From Caulobacteraceae bacterium PMMR1 (lineage in GTDB: Bacteria > Pseudomonadota > Alphaproteobacteria > Caulobacterales > Caulobacteraceae), in the NCBI GenBank assembly GCA_000733915.1, contig JPOM01000001.1, positions 930,001 through 994,000 on the forward strand: 64,000 nt of DNA. Direction: 5' to 3'. Below are positions 1-12,084 of this stretch, piece by piece; the stretch's first letter is position 1, and each line of letters starts with the position of its first letter. Made by a program: the position numbers and the translations under genes. A model generated the notes under the pieces. That model saw only the letters and a list, made by a program, of their open reading frames with translations. It was not told the origin of the DNA and searched no databases.

Positions 1-663
1 CTGAAGACGGGCCAGCTGGTCGAGGCCACCCCCTGGAAGCAGCAGGTGGCGCTGGTGGCCGGCACGCTGGTCGGCGCCGCGGTCATCCCGCCGGTGCTGA
101 ACGTTCTGGCCCAGGCCTACGGCTTCGCCGGCGCTCCCGGGGCGGGCGAGAACGCCCTGGCCGCGCCCCAGGCCAGCCTGATGTCCTTCCTCGCCCAGGG
201 CGTGATCACCGGCAACCTCCGCTGGGACCTGATCGGCGCCGGGGCGGCCATCGGCGTGGGCGTCATCGTCCTGGACGAGATCCTGGGCCGGCTGAAGCTG
301 CCCCGGCTGGCGCCGCTCGCGGTCGGCCTGGGCGTCTACCTGCCGCAGGATGTCACCCTGATGATCATCGTGGGCGCCATCCTCGGCCACATCTTCGAGC
401 GCATGGTCGAAAAGCGTCCTGGCGGCGAGGCGACCAAGCGGCTGGGCGTGCTGCTCGCCTCCGGCCTCATCGTGGGCGAGAGCCTGGTGGGCGTCGTCAT
501 CGCGGGCATCGTGGCCGGCACCGGCAAGGAGACGCCGCTGGCCCTGGTGGGAGACGACTTTGGTCGCTGGGCGGAGATCGCGGGCGCCGTCGCCTTCGCG
601 GTCGTGGTGCTGGGTCTCTACCGTTGGACCGCGGGCCTGATCCGGACGCGAGCGACGGCGTGA
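1..663 (+). CDS. OPT-family oligopeptide transporter, C-terminal part (cut by window edge)
   Basis: The reading frame is open from base 1 and the first in-frame ATG (46) lies inside conserved sequence, so the true start is outside the window. What is visible is about 220 residues of hydrophobic helices with short loops. It begins with a LKTGQLVEATPWKQQ-type cytoplasmic loop, typical of bacterial OPT proteins, and carries the Gly-rich segment DEILGRLKLPRLAPLAVGLG. The family imports small peptides or metal chelates across the inner membrane, and full-length members have about 650 residues. The end lies 2 bp before kynU, so the gene probably heads or shares the kynurenine operon. Substrate cannot be told from this part. 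Confidence 0.82.
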   Translation: MKTGQLVEATPWKQQVALVAGTLVGAAVIPPVLNVLAQAYGFAGAPGAGENALAAPQASLMSFLAQGVITGNLRWDLIGAGAAIGVGVIVLDEILGRLKLPRLAPLAVGLGVYLPQDVTLMIIVGAILGHIFERMVEKRPGGEATKRLGVLLASGLIVGESLVGVVIAGIVAGTGKETPLALVGDDFGRWAEIAGAVAFAVVVLGLYRWTAGLIRTRATA

Positions 664-665
664 GG

Positions 666-1895
666 ATGACGCGGGCGCAGGCCGCCGCGCTCGACGCCCG
701 CGATCCGCTCGCCCCGTGCCGCGCGCGCTTCGCCCTGCCGGAGGGCGGGGCGATCTACCTGGATGGCAACTCCCTGGGCATGCTGCCGCGGGCGACGCCC
801 GAGCGCCTCCGCACCGTGGTCGAGGGCGAGTGGGGCCAGGGTCTGATCGGCAGCTGGACCAGCGCGGGCTGGATGGACCTGCCGGTGCGGGTGGCCGCCC
901 GGATCGCCCCTCTGATCGGCGCTGAGCCGCACGAGGTGATGGTCGCGGACTCCACGTCGGTGAACCTGTTCAAGCTGGCCGCGGCGGCGGTTAAGGCGCG
1001 CCGGCCTCGCCGGGTGATCCTGAGCGAGCCCGGCAACTTCCCGACCGACCTTTATGTGCTGCAGGAGCTGGCCGCCTTGATCCCGGGCCTCGAGCTTCGC
1101 ACCGTCGCGGCCGACGAGATCGAGGGGGCGCTGGGCGAGGAGGTCGCGCTGCTGCTCCTGACGCATGTGCACTACCGCACCGGCGCGGTGCACGACATGG
1201 CGCGGCTCAGCGCGGCGGCGAGGCGCGCGGGCGCGATCAGCCTTTGGGACCTCAGCCATTCGGCGGGCGCGCTCGACCTCGACCTCAGGGGCGCGGGCGC
1301 GGACCTCGCCGTCGGCTGCGGCTACAAGTACCTGAACGGCGGCCCCGGCGCGCCGAGCTTCCTCTACGTCGCCGAGCGGCTGCAGGCCGAGCTCTCCAAC
1401 CCCGTGGCCGGCTGGATGGGGCACGCCGCGCCCTTCGCCTTCGAAGACGGCTACCGGCCCTGCGGCTCGATGCGGCGCTGGCTGGCCGGCACGCCGCCGA
1501 TCCTGGGGCTCGCCGCCCTGGAGGAGGGCGTGCGCACCTTCGAGGGCGTGTCCATGGCCGAGGTCCGGGCGAAGTCGATGCGCCTCAGCGAGCTGTTCCT
1601 GGACGAGGTCGAGGCGCGCCTGCCGGGCGTCTTCGCGCGCGCCTGTCCCCGTGACCCCGCCCGCCGCGGCAGCCAGGTCAGCCTCGCCCATCCGGACGGC
1701 TACGCCATCGTGCAGGCCCTGATCGCCGAGGGCGTGACGGGCGATTTCCGTGAGCCCGACGTGCTCCGGTTCGGCTTCGCGCCGCTCTATACGCGCTATG
1801 TCGACGTCATCGACGCGGTCGACCGCTTGGCCGAGGTCATGGCGCAGGGGCGCTGGCGCGAGCCCGCCTTCGCCCTGCGCAAGGTGGTGACGTGA
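666..1895 (+). CDS. kynU: kynureninase
   Basis: PLP enzyme that cleaves L-kynurenine to anthranilate and alanine in tryptophan breakdown. I chose the ATG at 666, giving 409 residues; an upstream ATG at 624 would overlap the OPT gene. Seen: IYLDGNSLGMLP near residue 30, WDLSHSAGALDLDL around residue 195, and the PLP-lysine motif GYKYLNGGPGAP with Lys about 221. The next gene, kynA, starts inside its stop codon (GTGA overlap), so the two are probably translationally coupled. Length fits the family. No kynB formamidase is visible here. Confidence 0.95.
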   Translation: MTRAQAAALDARDPLAPCRARFALPEGGAIYLDGNSLGMLPRATPERLRTVVEGEWGQGLIGSWTSAGWMDLPVRVAARIAPLIGAEPHEVMVADSTSVNLFKLAAAAVKARRPRRVILSEPGNFPTDLYVLQELAALIPGLELRTVAADEIEGALGEEVALLLLTHVHYRTGAVHDMARLSAAARRAGAISLWDLSHSAGALDLDLRGAGADLAVGCGYKYLNGGPGAPSFLYVAERLQAELSNPVAGWMGHAAPFAFEDGYRPCGSMRRWLAGTPPILGLAALEEGVRTFEGVSMAEVRAKSMRLSELFLDEVEARLPGVFARACPRDPARRGSQVSLAHPDGYAIVQALIAEGVTGDFREPDVLRFGFAPLYTRYVDVIDAVDRLAEVMAQGRWREPAFALRKVVT

Positions 1896-2692
1896 CCCGC
1901 GCGCGCAACGAGATCTCCTACGGCGACTACCTGCAGCTCGACCGCATCCTGTCGGCCCAGGCCCCGCTTTCGGGCGAGCACGACGAGCTGCTCTTCATCA
2001 TCATCCACCAGGCCTCCGAGCTCTGGATGCGGCTGTCGATCCACGAGCTGAGCGCCGCGCGCGACCACATCGCCCGCGACGACCTCGGCCCGGCCTTCAA
2101 GATGATCGCCCGGGTCGCGCGCATCCAGGCGCAGCTGATCCAGTCCTGGGACGTGCTCTCGACCCTGACGCCCTCCGACTACTCCACCATCCGCGCGGCC
2201 CTGGGGTCGAGCTCCGGCTTCCAGTCCTTCCAGTATCGGGAGCTGGAGTTCCTGATGGGGCTGAAGTCGGAGACGTCCCTGGCGCTCCATAGCGAAGACC
2301 CCGGCACCCACGCCCGTCTCGCCGCGGCGCTCTCAGCGCCCAGTCTCTATGACGAGAGCCTGCGTCTGCTGGCCAGGCGCGGATTTGAGATCGCGCCCGC
2401 GGTGCTGGCGCGCGACCTGACCCAGGCCTACGCCCCCGATCCCAGCGTCGAGGCCGCCTGGCTGGCGGTCTACCGCGACCCGCACCGGTACTGGGACCTC
2501 TACGAGCTCGCCGAGAAGCTGGTCGACCTGGAGTACCGATTCCAGCAATGGCGCTTCGCCCACATGAAGACGGTGGAGCGCATCATCGGCTTCAAGCGCG
2601 GCACGGGCGGGACCGCCGGGGTCGCCTATCTCGGCGCGGTGCTGAGCCGCGGCTTCTTTCCCGAGCTGATCGCCCTTAGAACCTCTCTTTGA
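1892..2692 (+). CDS. kynA: tryptophan 2,3-dioxygenase
   Basis: Haem enzyme opening the indole ring of L-tryptophan to N-formylkynurenine, the first step of the kynurenine route. The protein has 266 residues from a GTG start overlapping the kynU stop. It shows the family N-terminus ISYGDYLQLDRIL, the segment HDELLFIIIHQASELWM, and the C-terminal block FAHMKTVERIIGFKRGTGGT with the expected haem-ligand histidine region and substrate-binding residues. Cytosolic. It lies directly after kynureninase although it acts before it. Confidence 0.95.
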   Translation: MTRARNEISYGDYLQLDRILSAQAPLSGEHDELLFIIIHQASELWMRLSIHELSAARDHIARDDLGPAFKMIARVARIQAQLIQSWDVLSTLTPSDYSTIRAALGSSSGFQSFQYRELEFLMGLKSETSLALHSEDPGTHARLAAALSAPSLYDESLRLLARRGFEIAPAVLARDLTQAYAPDPSVEAAWLAVYRDPHRYWDLYELAEKLVDLEYRFQQWRFAHMKTVERIIGFKRGTGGTAGVAYLGAVLSRGFFPELIALRTSL

Positions 2693-2709
2693 GCTTCCCG
2701 CGAGGCGCC

Positions 2710-2985
2710 GTGAAACCCCTCTACGTCCAGATCAAGTGCGAGCTCGGCCAAGCCTACGCCGTGGCCGAAGCGATCATCGACACCCTCGAGGAGACCTCGG
2801 AGGTCTATTCGACCTCCGGCGAGTACGACCTTCTGGCCAAGTTCTACCTGGACGAGGAGTCCTCGATCGGCGGCTTCGTGAACCACAAGCTGCACAAGGT
2901 GGCGGGCATCCGCGAGACGCACACCATCCTGGCCTTTCGCCTGTACGGCCGCGACCAGGTTCGGCTGGACGAGAGCGGCGGCTAA
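2710..2985 (+). CDS. stand-alone Lrp/AsnC ligand-binding (RAM) domain protein
   Basis: Small protein of 91 residues consisting only of the C-terminal ligand-sensing domain of Lrp/AsnC regulators (VQIKCELGQAYAVAEAI ... YSTSGEYDLLAKFYL ... TILAFRLYG), without a helix-turn-helix. A TTG at 2689 overlaps the kynA stop, but the GTG at 2710 begins at the conserved MKPLYVQIK and is the better start. Such domains form oligomers that bind amino acids. Being third in the kyn operon, it might sense tryptophan or kynurenine and act by pairing with a full-length Lrp protein; that role is inference. Confidence 0.8.
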   Translation: MKPLYVQIKCELGQAYAVAEAIIDTLEETSEVYSTSGEYDLLAKFYLDEESSIGGFVNHKLHKVAGIRETHTILAFRLYGRDQVRLDESGG

Positions 2986-3002
2986 GGCGCGCCGGTCGAG
3001 CC

Positions 3003-3377
3003 TCAGAATCCGAGGCGCACCTCGGCGAACACCGAGCGCGGGACGGCGTAGCCCTGGCCGGAGGGCTGCTCCAGGTGGCGGTCGTGCAGCAGGTTGCGGC
3101 CGACGAGCGCCAGGGCGATGCGCTCGCTCACCCGCCAGGTCAGGCTGGAGTTCAGCTCGTTCAGGCTCTCCTCGCGCCGTGACACGGTGGTCACCCGGAC
3201 GTCGGCCAGCTCTTCGATGGAGAGCTTCGCGAGCTTCTCGATGGGATCGCCCTCGCCCATCCGGCCGGCTGCGTGCGCCGTGCCGGCGAGGGCCAGACCG
3301 CCCAGCACCGCCGCCAACATCTGACCCGCACGGGCTGACAACAGCGCACCCCTCCACGCCTCAGACGACTGTCCCAA
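3003..3377 (-). pseudogene. TonB-dependent receptor remnant with in-frame internal deletion
   Basis: The 124-residue frame joins two ends of an outer-membrane TonB receptor. The first about 70 residues hold a signal peptide (LGGLALAGTAHA) and the pre-plug motif LSIEELADVRVTTVSRREESL. It then passes without a frameshift to the last about 50 residues of a beta-barrel (SSLTWRVSERIALALVGRNLL ... AVPRSVFAEVRLGF, ending in the usual C-terminal Phe). Full receptors have 600-900 residues, so the plug and most of the barrel are missing. The start is uncertain; a later Met just before the signal peptide (LAAVLGG) is also possible. It cannot transport; a made product would be exported and probably degraded. 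Confidence 0.8.
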
Positions 3378-3591
3378 AGCGAAGGTGTGCTGAACTCCAC
3401 ATGCGACAATCCGTCAACCGCGATCATCCCGAGGGGGAGAACGGCGGGGCGCCCTTGAAAGCCCGGGCCGAATGCGCGACTTGCCCGCGGGGCCGGTTGT
3501 CGCCGCAGAGCGTGCGCGGCAGCCCGCCGAGAAGACGAACCAGCGCTGAGATGCGCTCATCGCCGCCGGACGCGGCAGGAGATCGACGTCG

Positions 3592-5670
3592 ATGCCCAAG
3601 GCCAAGGTCAACGGCAAGGAGATCGAGTTCGAGCCGGGCCTGACGGTGCTTCAGGTGGCCGAGCTGGCCGGGGAGGAAATCCCACGCTTCTGCTATCACG
3701 AGCGCCTCTCCATCGCCGGCAACTGCCGTATGTGCCTGGTGGAGGTTAAGCCCGGCCCGCCCAAGCCCCAGGCCTCCTGCGCCCTGCCCGCCGCCGACGG
3801 CCAGGAGATCCTGACCGCCTCGCCGATGGTGAAGAAGGCGCGCGAAGGGGTGATGGAGTTCCTGCTCATCAACCACCCCCTGGACTGCCCGATCTGCGAC
3901 CAGGGCGGGGAGTGCGATCTGCAGGACGAGGCCATGGGCTACGGCCGCGACGACAGCCGCTATCAGGAGAACAAGCGGGCGGTGGAGGAGAAGTACCTCG
4001 GCCCGCTGATCAAGACGGTGATGACGCGCTGCATCCAGTGCACCCGCTGCGTCCGCTTCGCCGCCGAGATCGCCGGCGCGCCCGAGATGGGCATGATCGG
4101 CCGCGGCGAGGACGCCGAGATCACGAGCTATCTGGAGACAGCGCTGACCTCGGAGCTGACCGGCAACCTCGCCGACATCTGCCCGGTGGGGGCGCTGACC
4201 CACAAGCCTTGGGCGTTCAACTACCGCCCCTGGGAGCTGCGCAAGACCGACAGCGTGGACGTGATGGACGCCCTGGGCTCCGCGATCCGCGTGGACGCGC
4301 GGGGGCCTGAGGTCATGCGCATCCTCCCCCGCGTGAACGAGGACATCAACGAGGAGTGGATCTCCGACAAGACGCGCTACGTCGTGGACGGCCTGCTGCG
4401 CCAGCGGCTCGACCGGCCCTATATCCGCCAAGGCGGCAAGCTGGTCGAGGCGACCTGGGGCCAGGCCTTCGCCGCCATCGCCGGGCGCCTTCGCGCCGCC
4501 AAGCCCGAACGCGTGGGCCTGATCGCCGGCGACCTGCAGGATGCGGAATCCATGAAGGCCGCCCTGGACCTCTTCCGGTCGCTGGGCGTCGCCAACATCG
4601 ACTGCCGCCAGGATGGATCGGCGCTGGGCGCGGGTCCGCGGGAGAGCTGGCTCTTCAACACCACCATCGCCGGCCTGGAGCAGGCCGACGCTGTGCTGCT
4701 GGTCGGCGCCAACCCCCGCCGCGAGGGCGCCCTGGTCAACGCCCGCCTGCGCAAGCAATGGCTGCGGGGCAAGCTCCAGCTCGGCGTGATCGGCGAGGTG
4801 GCGGACCTCAGCTTCGAGTACAGCTACCTCGGCGCCGGCGCGGCGTCGCTGGAGCGGCTGATCGGGTCCGACGACGGCTTCGCCAAGACGCTGAACGCTG
4901 CGTCCGCCCCCATCTTCATCGTGGGCGCCGGCGTGCTGGCGCGCAGCGACTCGGGCGCGCTGCTGAACCTGCTGGGCCGCGCGGCCCAGACCTTCAAGGT
5001 CGTGCGGGACGACTGGAACGGCTGGAACGTGCTGCACACGGCGGCCTCGCGCGTGGGCGGCCTCGACCTCGGCTTCGTGCCGGGCCCGGGCGGGCTCAGC
5101 GCGCCTGAGATGGTGCAGGCGGCGAACGCCGGCGAGCTGGACGTGCTGTTCCTGCTGGGGGCCGACGAGATCGACACGGAAAAGCTCGGCGACGCCTTCG
5201 TGGTCTACCTCGGCACGCACGGCGATGCGGGCGCCCACCGCGCCGACGTGATCTTGCCCGGCGCGGCCTATACCGAGAAGCCCGGTCTCTACGTCAACAC
5301 CGAGGGCCGGGTGCAGCTCGCCAACCGCGCGGTCTTCCCCAAGGGCGAAGCGCGCGAGGACTGGGCGATCCTGCGCGCCCTGTCGGAGGCGGCGGGCAAG
5401 CGCCTGCCCTACGATTCCCTGGAGCAGCTTCGCTCCAGGCTCATGGCCGAGCATCCGACCTTCGGGCGCATCGACTACGTGCCCGGGCCGACCAAGGCGG
5501 CGGGCTTCGACCTGAGCGCGCTCGGCGCGCCGGGCGCTGCGACGGAGGAGCCCTTCCGCTCGCCGGTGAGCGATTACTACCTGACCAACCCGATCGCGCG
5601 GGCGAGCGTCACCCTGGCGGAGTGCTCGGCCATGTTCAGCCGCCGCGCTCCCGCGATCGCTGCGGAGTAG
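3592..5670 (+). CDS. nuoG: NADH-quinone oxidoreductase subunit G
   Basis: Iron-sulfur subunit of respiratory complex I (peripheral arm, cytoplasmic side), 692 residues, apparently intact. The 2Fe-2S cysteines are C34, C45, C48 and C63; the His-ligated cluster uses H95, C99, C102 and C108; a further 4Fe-4S set is C147, C150, C153 and C197. The rest is the molybdopterin-oxidoreductase-like domain. The start ATG follows a GGAGA sequence (about 3580). It is odd that no nuoF, nuoH or nuoI flanks it: upstream is the receptor remnant and 214 bases without a recognisable gene, downstream the str block. In relatives nuoG is normally inside the nuo operon, so this is either a relocated gene or a second copy. 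Confidence 0.93.
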   Translation: MPKAKVNGKEIEFEPGLTVLQVAELAGEEIPRFCYHERLSIAGNCRMCLVEVKPGPPKPQASCALPAADGQEILTASPMVKKAREGVMEFLLINHPLDCPICDQGGECDLQDEAMGYGRDDSRYQENKRAVEEKYLGPLIKTVMTRCIQCTRCVRFAAEIAGAPEMGMIGRGEDAEITSYLETALTSELTGNLADICPVGALTHKPWAFNYRPWELRKTDSVDVMDALGSAIRVDARGPEVMRILPRVNEDINEEWISDKTRYVVDGLLRQRLDRPYIRQGGKLVEATWGQAFAAIAGRLRAAKPERVGLIAGDLQDAESMKAALDLFRSLGVANIDCRQDGSALGAGPRESWLFNTTIAGLEQADAVLLVGANPRREGALVNARLRKQWLRGKLQLGVIGEVADLSFEYSYLGAGAASLERLIGSDDGFAKTLNAASAPIFIVGAGVLARSDSGALLNLLGRAAQTFKVVRDDWNGWNVLHTAASRVGGLDLGFVPGPGGLSAPEMVQAANAGELDVLFLLGADEIDTEKLGDAFVVYLGTHGDAGAHRADVILPGAAYTEKPGLYVNTEGRVQLANRAVFPKGEAREDWAILRALSEAAGKRLPYDSLEQLRSRLMAEHPTFGRIDYVPGPTKAAGFDLSALGAPGAATEEPFRSPVSDYYLTNPIARASVTLAECSAMFSRRAPAIAAE

Positions 5671-5691
5671 GCGAGGACGCACGCTCCGCCC

Positions 5692-5719
5692 TTGACCGTA
5701 CGGGGCCTCGCGCGTAAGA
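5692..5719 (+). promoter_or_regulatory. possible sigma-70-type promoter for the str block
   Basis: TTGACC (5692-5697) and GTAAGA (5714-5719) are 16 bp apart, in the 295-base gap between nuoG and rpsL. The -35 is good and the -10 is weak. A long leader of about 240 bases would follow. The rest of the gap holds no gene I can recognise. Confidence 0.35.
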
Positions 5720-5965
5720 GACGCGCCGGTTTCAGGGAACGTTCGCCGCCAGGCGCGCGAGCCTTATGAGAACTGGACGAGGGCTGTGGCCCGCCGGAAC
5801 GCCCGAAGCGCGCGTCCCGGCCCGTCGTGTTTTCTGCGAGATCGCAACCCGGGCGGCGGGGGCGGGCGACCGTCTGCGACGTCGAAAAGAAGGCTTATCG
5901 GAGGCGCTCGGCCGCAAGGCGCTGCCTCGCACGAACGGAAGACGAGAAAGAGAACACCTGGCCCC

Positions 5966-6337
5966 ATGCCCACGATCAACCAGCTGATCCGCAAGCCGCG
6001 CACGCCCAAGGTGGCGCGCAACAAGGTGCCCGCGCTGAAAGGTTCGCCCCAGCGTCGCGGCGTCTGCACCCGCGTCTACACGACCACGCCGAAAAAGCCG
6101 AACTCTGCGCTCCGCAAGGTCGCCAAGGTGCGCCTGACCTCCCAGATCGAGGCGGTGTGCTACATCCCGGGCGAAGGCCACAACCTGCAGGAACACTCGG
6201 TCGTGCTGATCCGCGGCGGCCGCGTGAAGGACCTGCCGGGCGTCCGCTACCACATCCTGCGCGGCGTGCTCGACACGCAGGGCGTCAAGAACCGCAAGCA
6301 GCGCCGGTCGCACTACGGCGCCAAGCGCCCGAAGTAA
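5966..6337 (+). CDS. rpsL: 30S ribosomal protein S12
   Basis: 123-residue decoding-centre protein. I took the ATG at 5966 ([12 protein letters not shown]) because longer frames add non-conserved sequence. K43 (TTPKKPNSA) and K88 (GGRVKDLPG) are the wild-type residues whose changes give streptomycin resistance, so this sequence predicts the sensitive form. First gene of rpsL-rpsG-fusA-tuf; rpsG starts 12 bp downstream. Confidence 0.98.
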   Translation: MPTINQLIRKPRTPKVARNKVPALKGSPQRRGVCTRVYTTTPKKPNSALRKVAKVRLTSQIEAVCYIPGEGHNLQEHSVVLIRGGRVKDLPGVRYHILRGVLDTQGVKNRKQRRSHYGAKRPK

Positions 6338-6349
6338 GAGGTCAGAGAC

Positions 6350-6823
6350 ATGTCCCGTCGTCGCCGCGCAGATAAGCGCGAAGTCCTGCCCGATCCGAAG
6401 TTCGGAGACCTGATCGTCACGAAGTTCATGAACTACGTCATGTACGAGGGCAAGAAGGCCGTCGCGGAAGGCATCGTCTACGGCGCCTTCGACATCCTGG
6501 AGACCCGGCGTCGCGACATGGACGCGCTGAGCGTGTTCCACACTGCGCTCGACAACGTCGCGCCGGCGATCGAGGTGCGCTCTCGCCGGGTGGGCGGCGC
6601 GACCTATCAGGTGCCGGTCGAGGTCCGTCCCGAGCGCCGCCGCGCCCTCGCCATCCGCTGGCTGGTGAATGCGGCGCGCAACCGCGGCGAGAACACCATG
6701 ACGGAGCGCCTGGCCGGCGAGCTTCTTGACGCGTCCAACAACCGCGGCACCGCGGTGAAGAAGCGCGAGGACACGCACAAGATGGCCGAGGCCAACCGCG
6801 CCTTCTCGCATTATCGCTGGTAA
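6350..6823 (+). CDS. rpsG: 30S ribosomal protein S7
   Basis: 157-residue primary 16S-rRNA-binding protein of the small-subunit head, of normal length ([20 protein letters not shown] ... AFSHYRW). It has a good ribosome site (AGAGGTCAGAGAC) before the ATG. It follows rpsL by 12 bp and precedes fusA by 164 bp. S7 is often the translational repressor of the str operon; I did not find a convincing binding structure in the rpsL-rpsG gap. Confidence 0.98.
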   Translation: MSRRRRADKREVLPDPKFGDLIVTKFMNYVMYEGKKAVAEGIVYGAFDILETRRRDMDALSVFHTALDNVAPAIEVRSRRVGGATYQVPVEVRPERRRALAIRWLVNAARNRGENTMTERLAGELLDASNNRGTAVKKREDTHKMAEANRAFSHYRW

Positions 6824-6987
6824 GGCCCATATAGGCCGCGTCAGCGTCACCCTTCCGGGGCCGGGCGGTTTGCGTTAAACCGCGCGCGCCTCAGGGACCG
6901 CCTCAAGACCGCCCCCGAAACTCCGCTTCCCGCAATACCGCCCCGAAATCCGGCCTCGCGGCCGCCTGTTCCAGAGCCCGATCACCC

Positions 6988-9066
<2,079 letters not shown>

Positions 9067-9115
9067 TCCCTAACCACACAACCAAAAGGCCTCATCCGGG
9101 CCGGAGCTGAGAAGA

Positions 9116-10306
<1,191 letters not shown>

Positions 10307-10354
10307 CCGGCCAAACGGCAGGGCGGGCGCCGCGCGCGCCCGCGCTTACGATCC

Positions 10355-10376
10355 GAGGTCGATACCGATCGACCTC
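10355..10376 (+). repeat. perfect 9-bp inverted repeat downstream of tuf
   Basis: GAGGTCGAT and ATCGACCTC flank a 4-base loop (ACCG). It lies between a G+C-rich hairpin-capable stretch at about 10321-10344 and the tuf terminator. It has no T-run of its own, so it may shape the 3' end of the tuf mRNA rather than end it. Confidence 0.6.
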
Positions 10377-10387
10377 AAATCGATCCG

Positions 10388-10417
10388 CGCCCGCCGGCTC
10401 ATCCCGGCGGGCGTTTT
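10388..10417 (+). terminator. Rho-independent terminator of the tuf block
   Basis: Perfect 10-bp stem CGCCCGCCGG / CCGGCGGGCG with a 6-base loop, followed by TTTT on the plus strand. It is placed 82 bases after the tuf stop and just before the 3' end of the convergent prmA gene. Confidence 0.85.
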
Positions 10418-10427
10418 CGTGCCGGCG

Positions 10428-11291
10428 TCACGCGCGGCGGAGCACCAAGGTCGCCCAGGCGTCGCGGCGGACCCGGGTCTGGAGCTTGAAGCCCCGGGCG
10501 AGATAGGCGGAACGGACATAGCGCTCCTGATGGCGCAGGAGGCCCGATAAGATGGCCAGGCCGCCGGGCTTCAGCGCGCCGCGGATTGGCTGGGCGAGGC
10601 CGACCAGCGGCCGGGCCAAGATGTTGGCGAACACAAGATCGTAGGGCGCGTCCCGCCGCACGGCGCGATGATCGAGCCCGTCGGCCCAGACGAAGCGTGC
10701 GGAGACCCGGTTCACCGCCGCGTTCTCCCGCGCGATGCGGACCGAGACCCGGTCGATGTCGGTGCCCACCGGGCGCTTCGCCCCGCACTTGGCGGCGGCG
10801 ATGGCCAGCACGCCCGTCCCTGTGCCGACATCCAGCACGCGGGCGAACCGCTTGCGCTTCAAAAGCGCGTCATAGGCCAAAAGGCAGCCTACGGTCGTGC
10901 CGTGGTGGCCGGTGCCGAAGGCCGCCCCCGCCTCGATCCGGAGCTTCACGGCGTTGACCGGTGCGCGGCCCCGGTCGTGCAGGCCATAGACGAAGAACCG
11001 ACCCGCCCTGACCGGCGGGAGGCCGGACAAGGCCATGGCGAGCCAGTCGGCGTCGGCCAGCACCTCAGTGGTGACCGTCAGCCCGGGGAAGCGCGCCAGG
11101 GCCGTCGTCAGCCCCTGGGCCTCCGTCTCCGAGGTCGGATAGGCGTCGATGCGCCAAACGCCCCGGTCCTCGTCCTCCTCCAGGATGGAGTAGGTCGCGC
11201 TCTCCAGCGCGGGATCGGCGTCGAGGGCGGCGGCGGCGGCCTCGACCTCGGCGCGGGGCCCCCGGGCGACGATCTGGAGGGGGTCGCTCAA
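10428..11291 (-). CDS. prmA: ribosomal protein L11 methyltransferase
   Basis: SAM-dependent enzyme that methylates L11, 287 residues. The reading frame is open far upstream, but that extension is antisense-like filler over the ppiase gene. The TTG at 11291 starts [12 protein letters not shown] where homology should begin. Seen: [15 protein letters not shown], the SAM motif [19 protein letters not shown] and the catalytic-type FANILARPL. It begins 13 bases after the ppiase stop and is likely cotranscribed with it. Confidence 0.9.
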   Translation of the reverse strand: MSDPLQIVARGPRAEVEAAAAALDADPALESATYSILEEDEDRGVWRIDAYPTSETEAQGLTTALARFPGLTVTTEVLADADWLAMALSGLPPVRAGRFFVYGLHDRGRAPVNAVKLRIEAGAAFGTGHHGTTVGCLLAYDALLKRKRFARVLDVGTGTGVLAIAAAKCGAKRPVGTDIDRVSVRIARENAAVNRVSARFVWADGLDHRAVRRDAPYDLVFANILARPLVGLAQPIRGALKPGGLAILSGLLRHQERYVRSAYLARGFKLQTRVRRDAWATLVLRRA

Positions 11292-11304
11292 GGGCGTCGG
11301 TGCG

Positions 11305-11775
<471 letters not shown>

Positions 11776-12084
11776 GGGGGAAGCTCTCGTCGGGCGGTCG
11801 AAGGGGAGGGGGCTCGGCCGCCGTCTAGCGAAGCGACGGCGCCATTTCCAGCTTGGCGGACGCCAAGCGGGGCGGCCCGACTCGAACAGCTCCGGTCAAT
11901 GGCCGAAATCCTCAATCGAATCAGAAAATTTTGTCCGGGTTCGGCTCGACGGCCGTCCGACTCGCCCTAGACCCTTAACCGCCGGGTAAGGTTATCGGTC
12001 GCTTAATCGCCCCTACCGCTCGCGCCGCTTCGGCGGAGGCGCGCCGCGCGGTTTTCGGAGGGGCCGATGGTTGGGATGAGGTCC
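11776..12084 (+). promoter_or_regulatory. ppiase-ftsZ divergent intergenic region with CtrA-like site
   Basis: A 309-base region without a gene. At 11975-11989 is TTAA-N7-GTAA, one base away from the CtrA consensus TTAA-N7-TTAA, and another TTAA lies at 12003. CtrA controls ftsZ transcription in Caulobacter, so this is a plausible operator, but the match is imperfect. A GAGG ribosome site stands five bases before the ftsZ ATG at 12085. Confidence 0.4.

Noticed and set aside
3424-5682. Long open frame on the minus strand over nuoG
   Set aside because: High-G+C antisense shadow: repetitive Arg/Ala/Gly-rich composition, no homology-like motifs, and the plus-strand frame is clearly nuoG.
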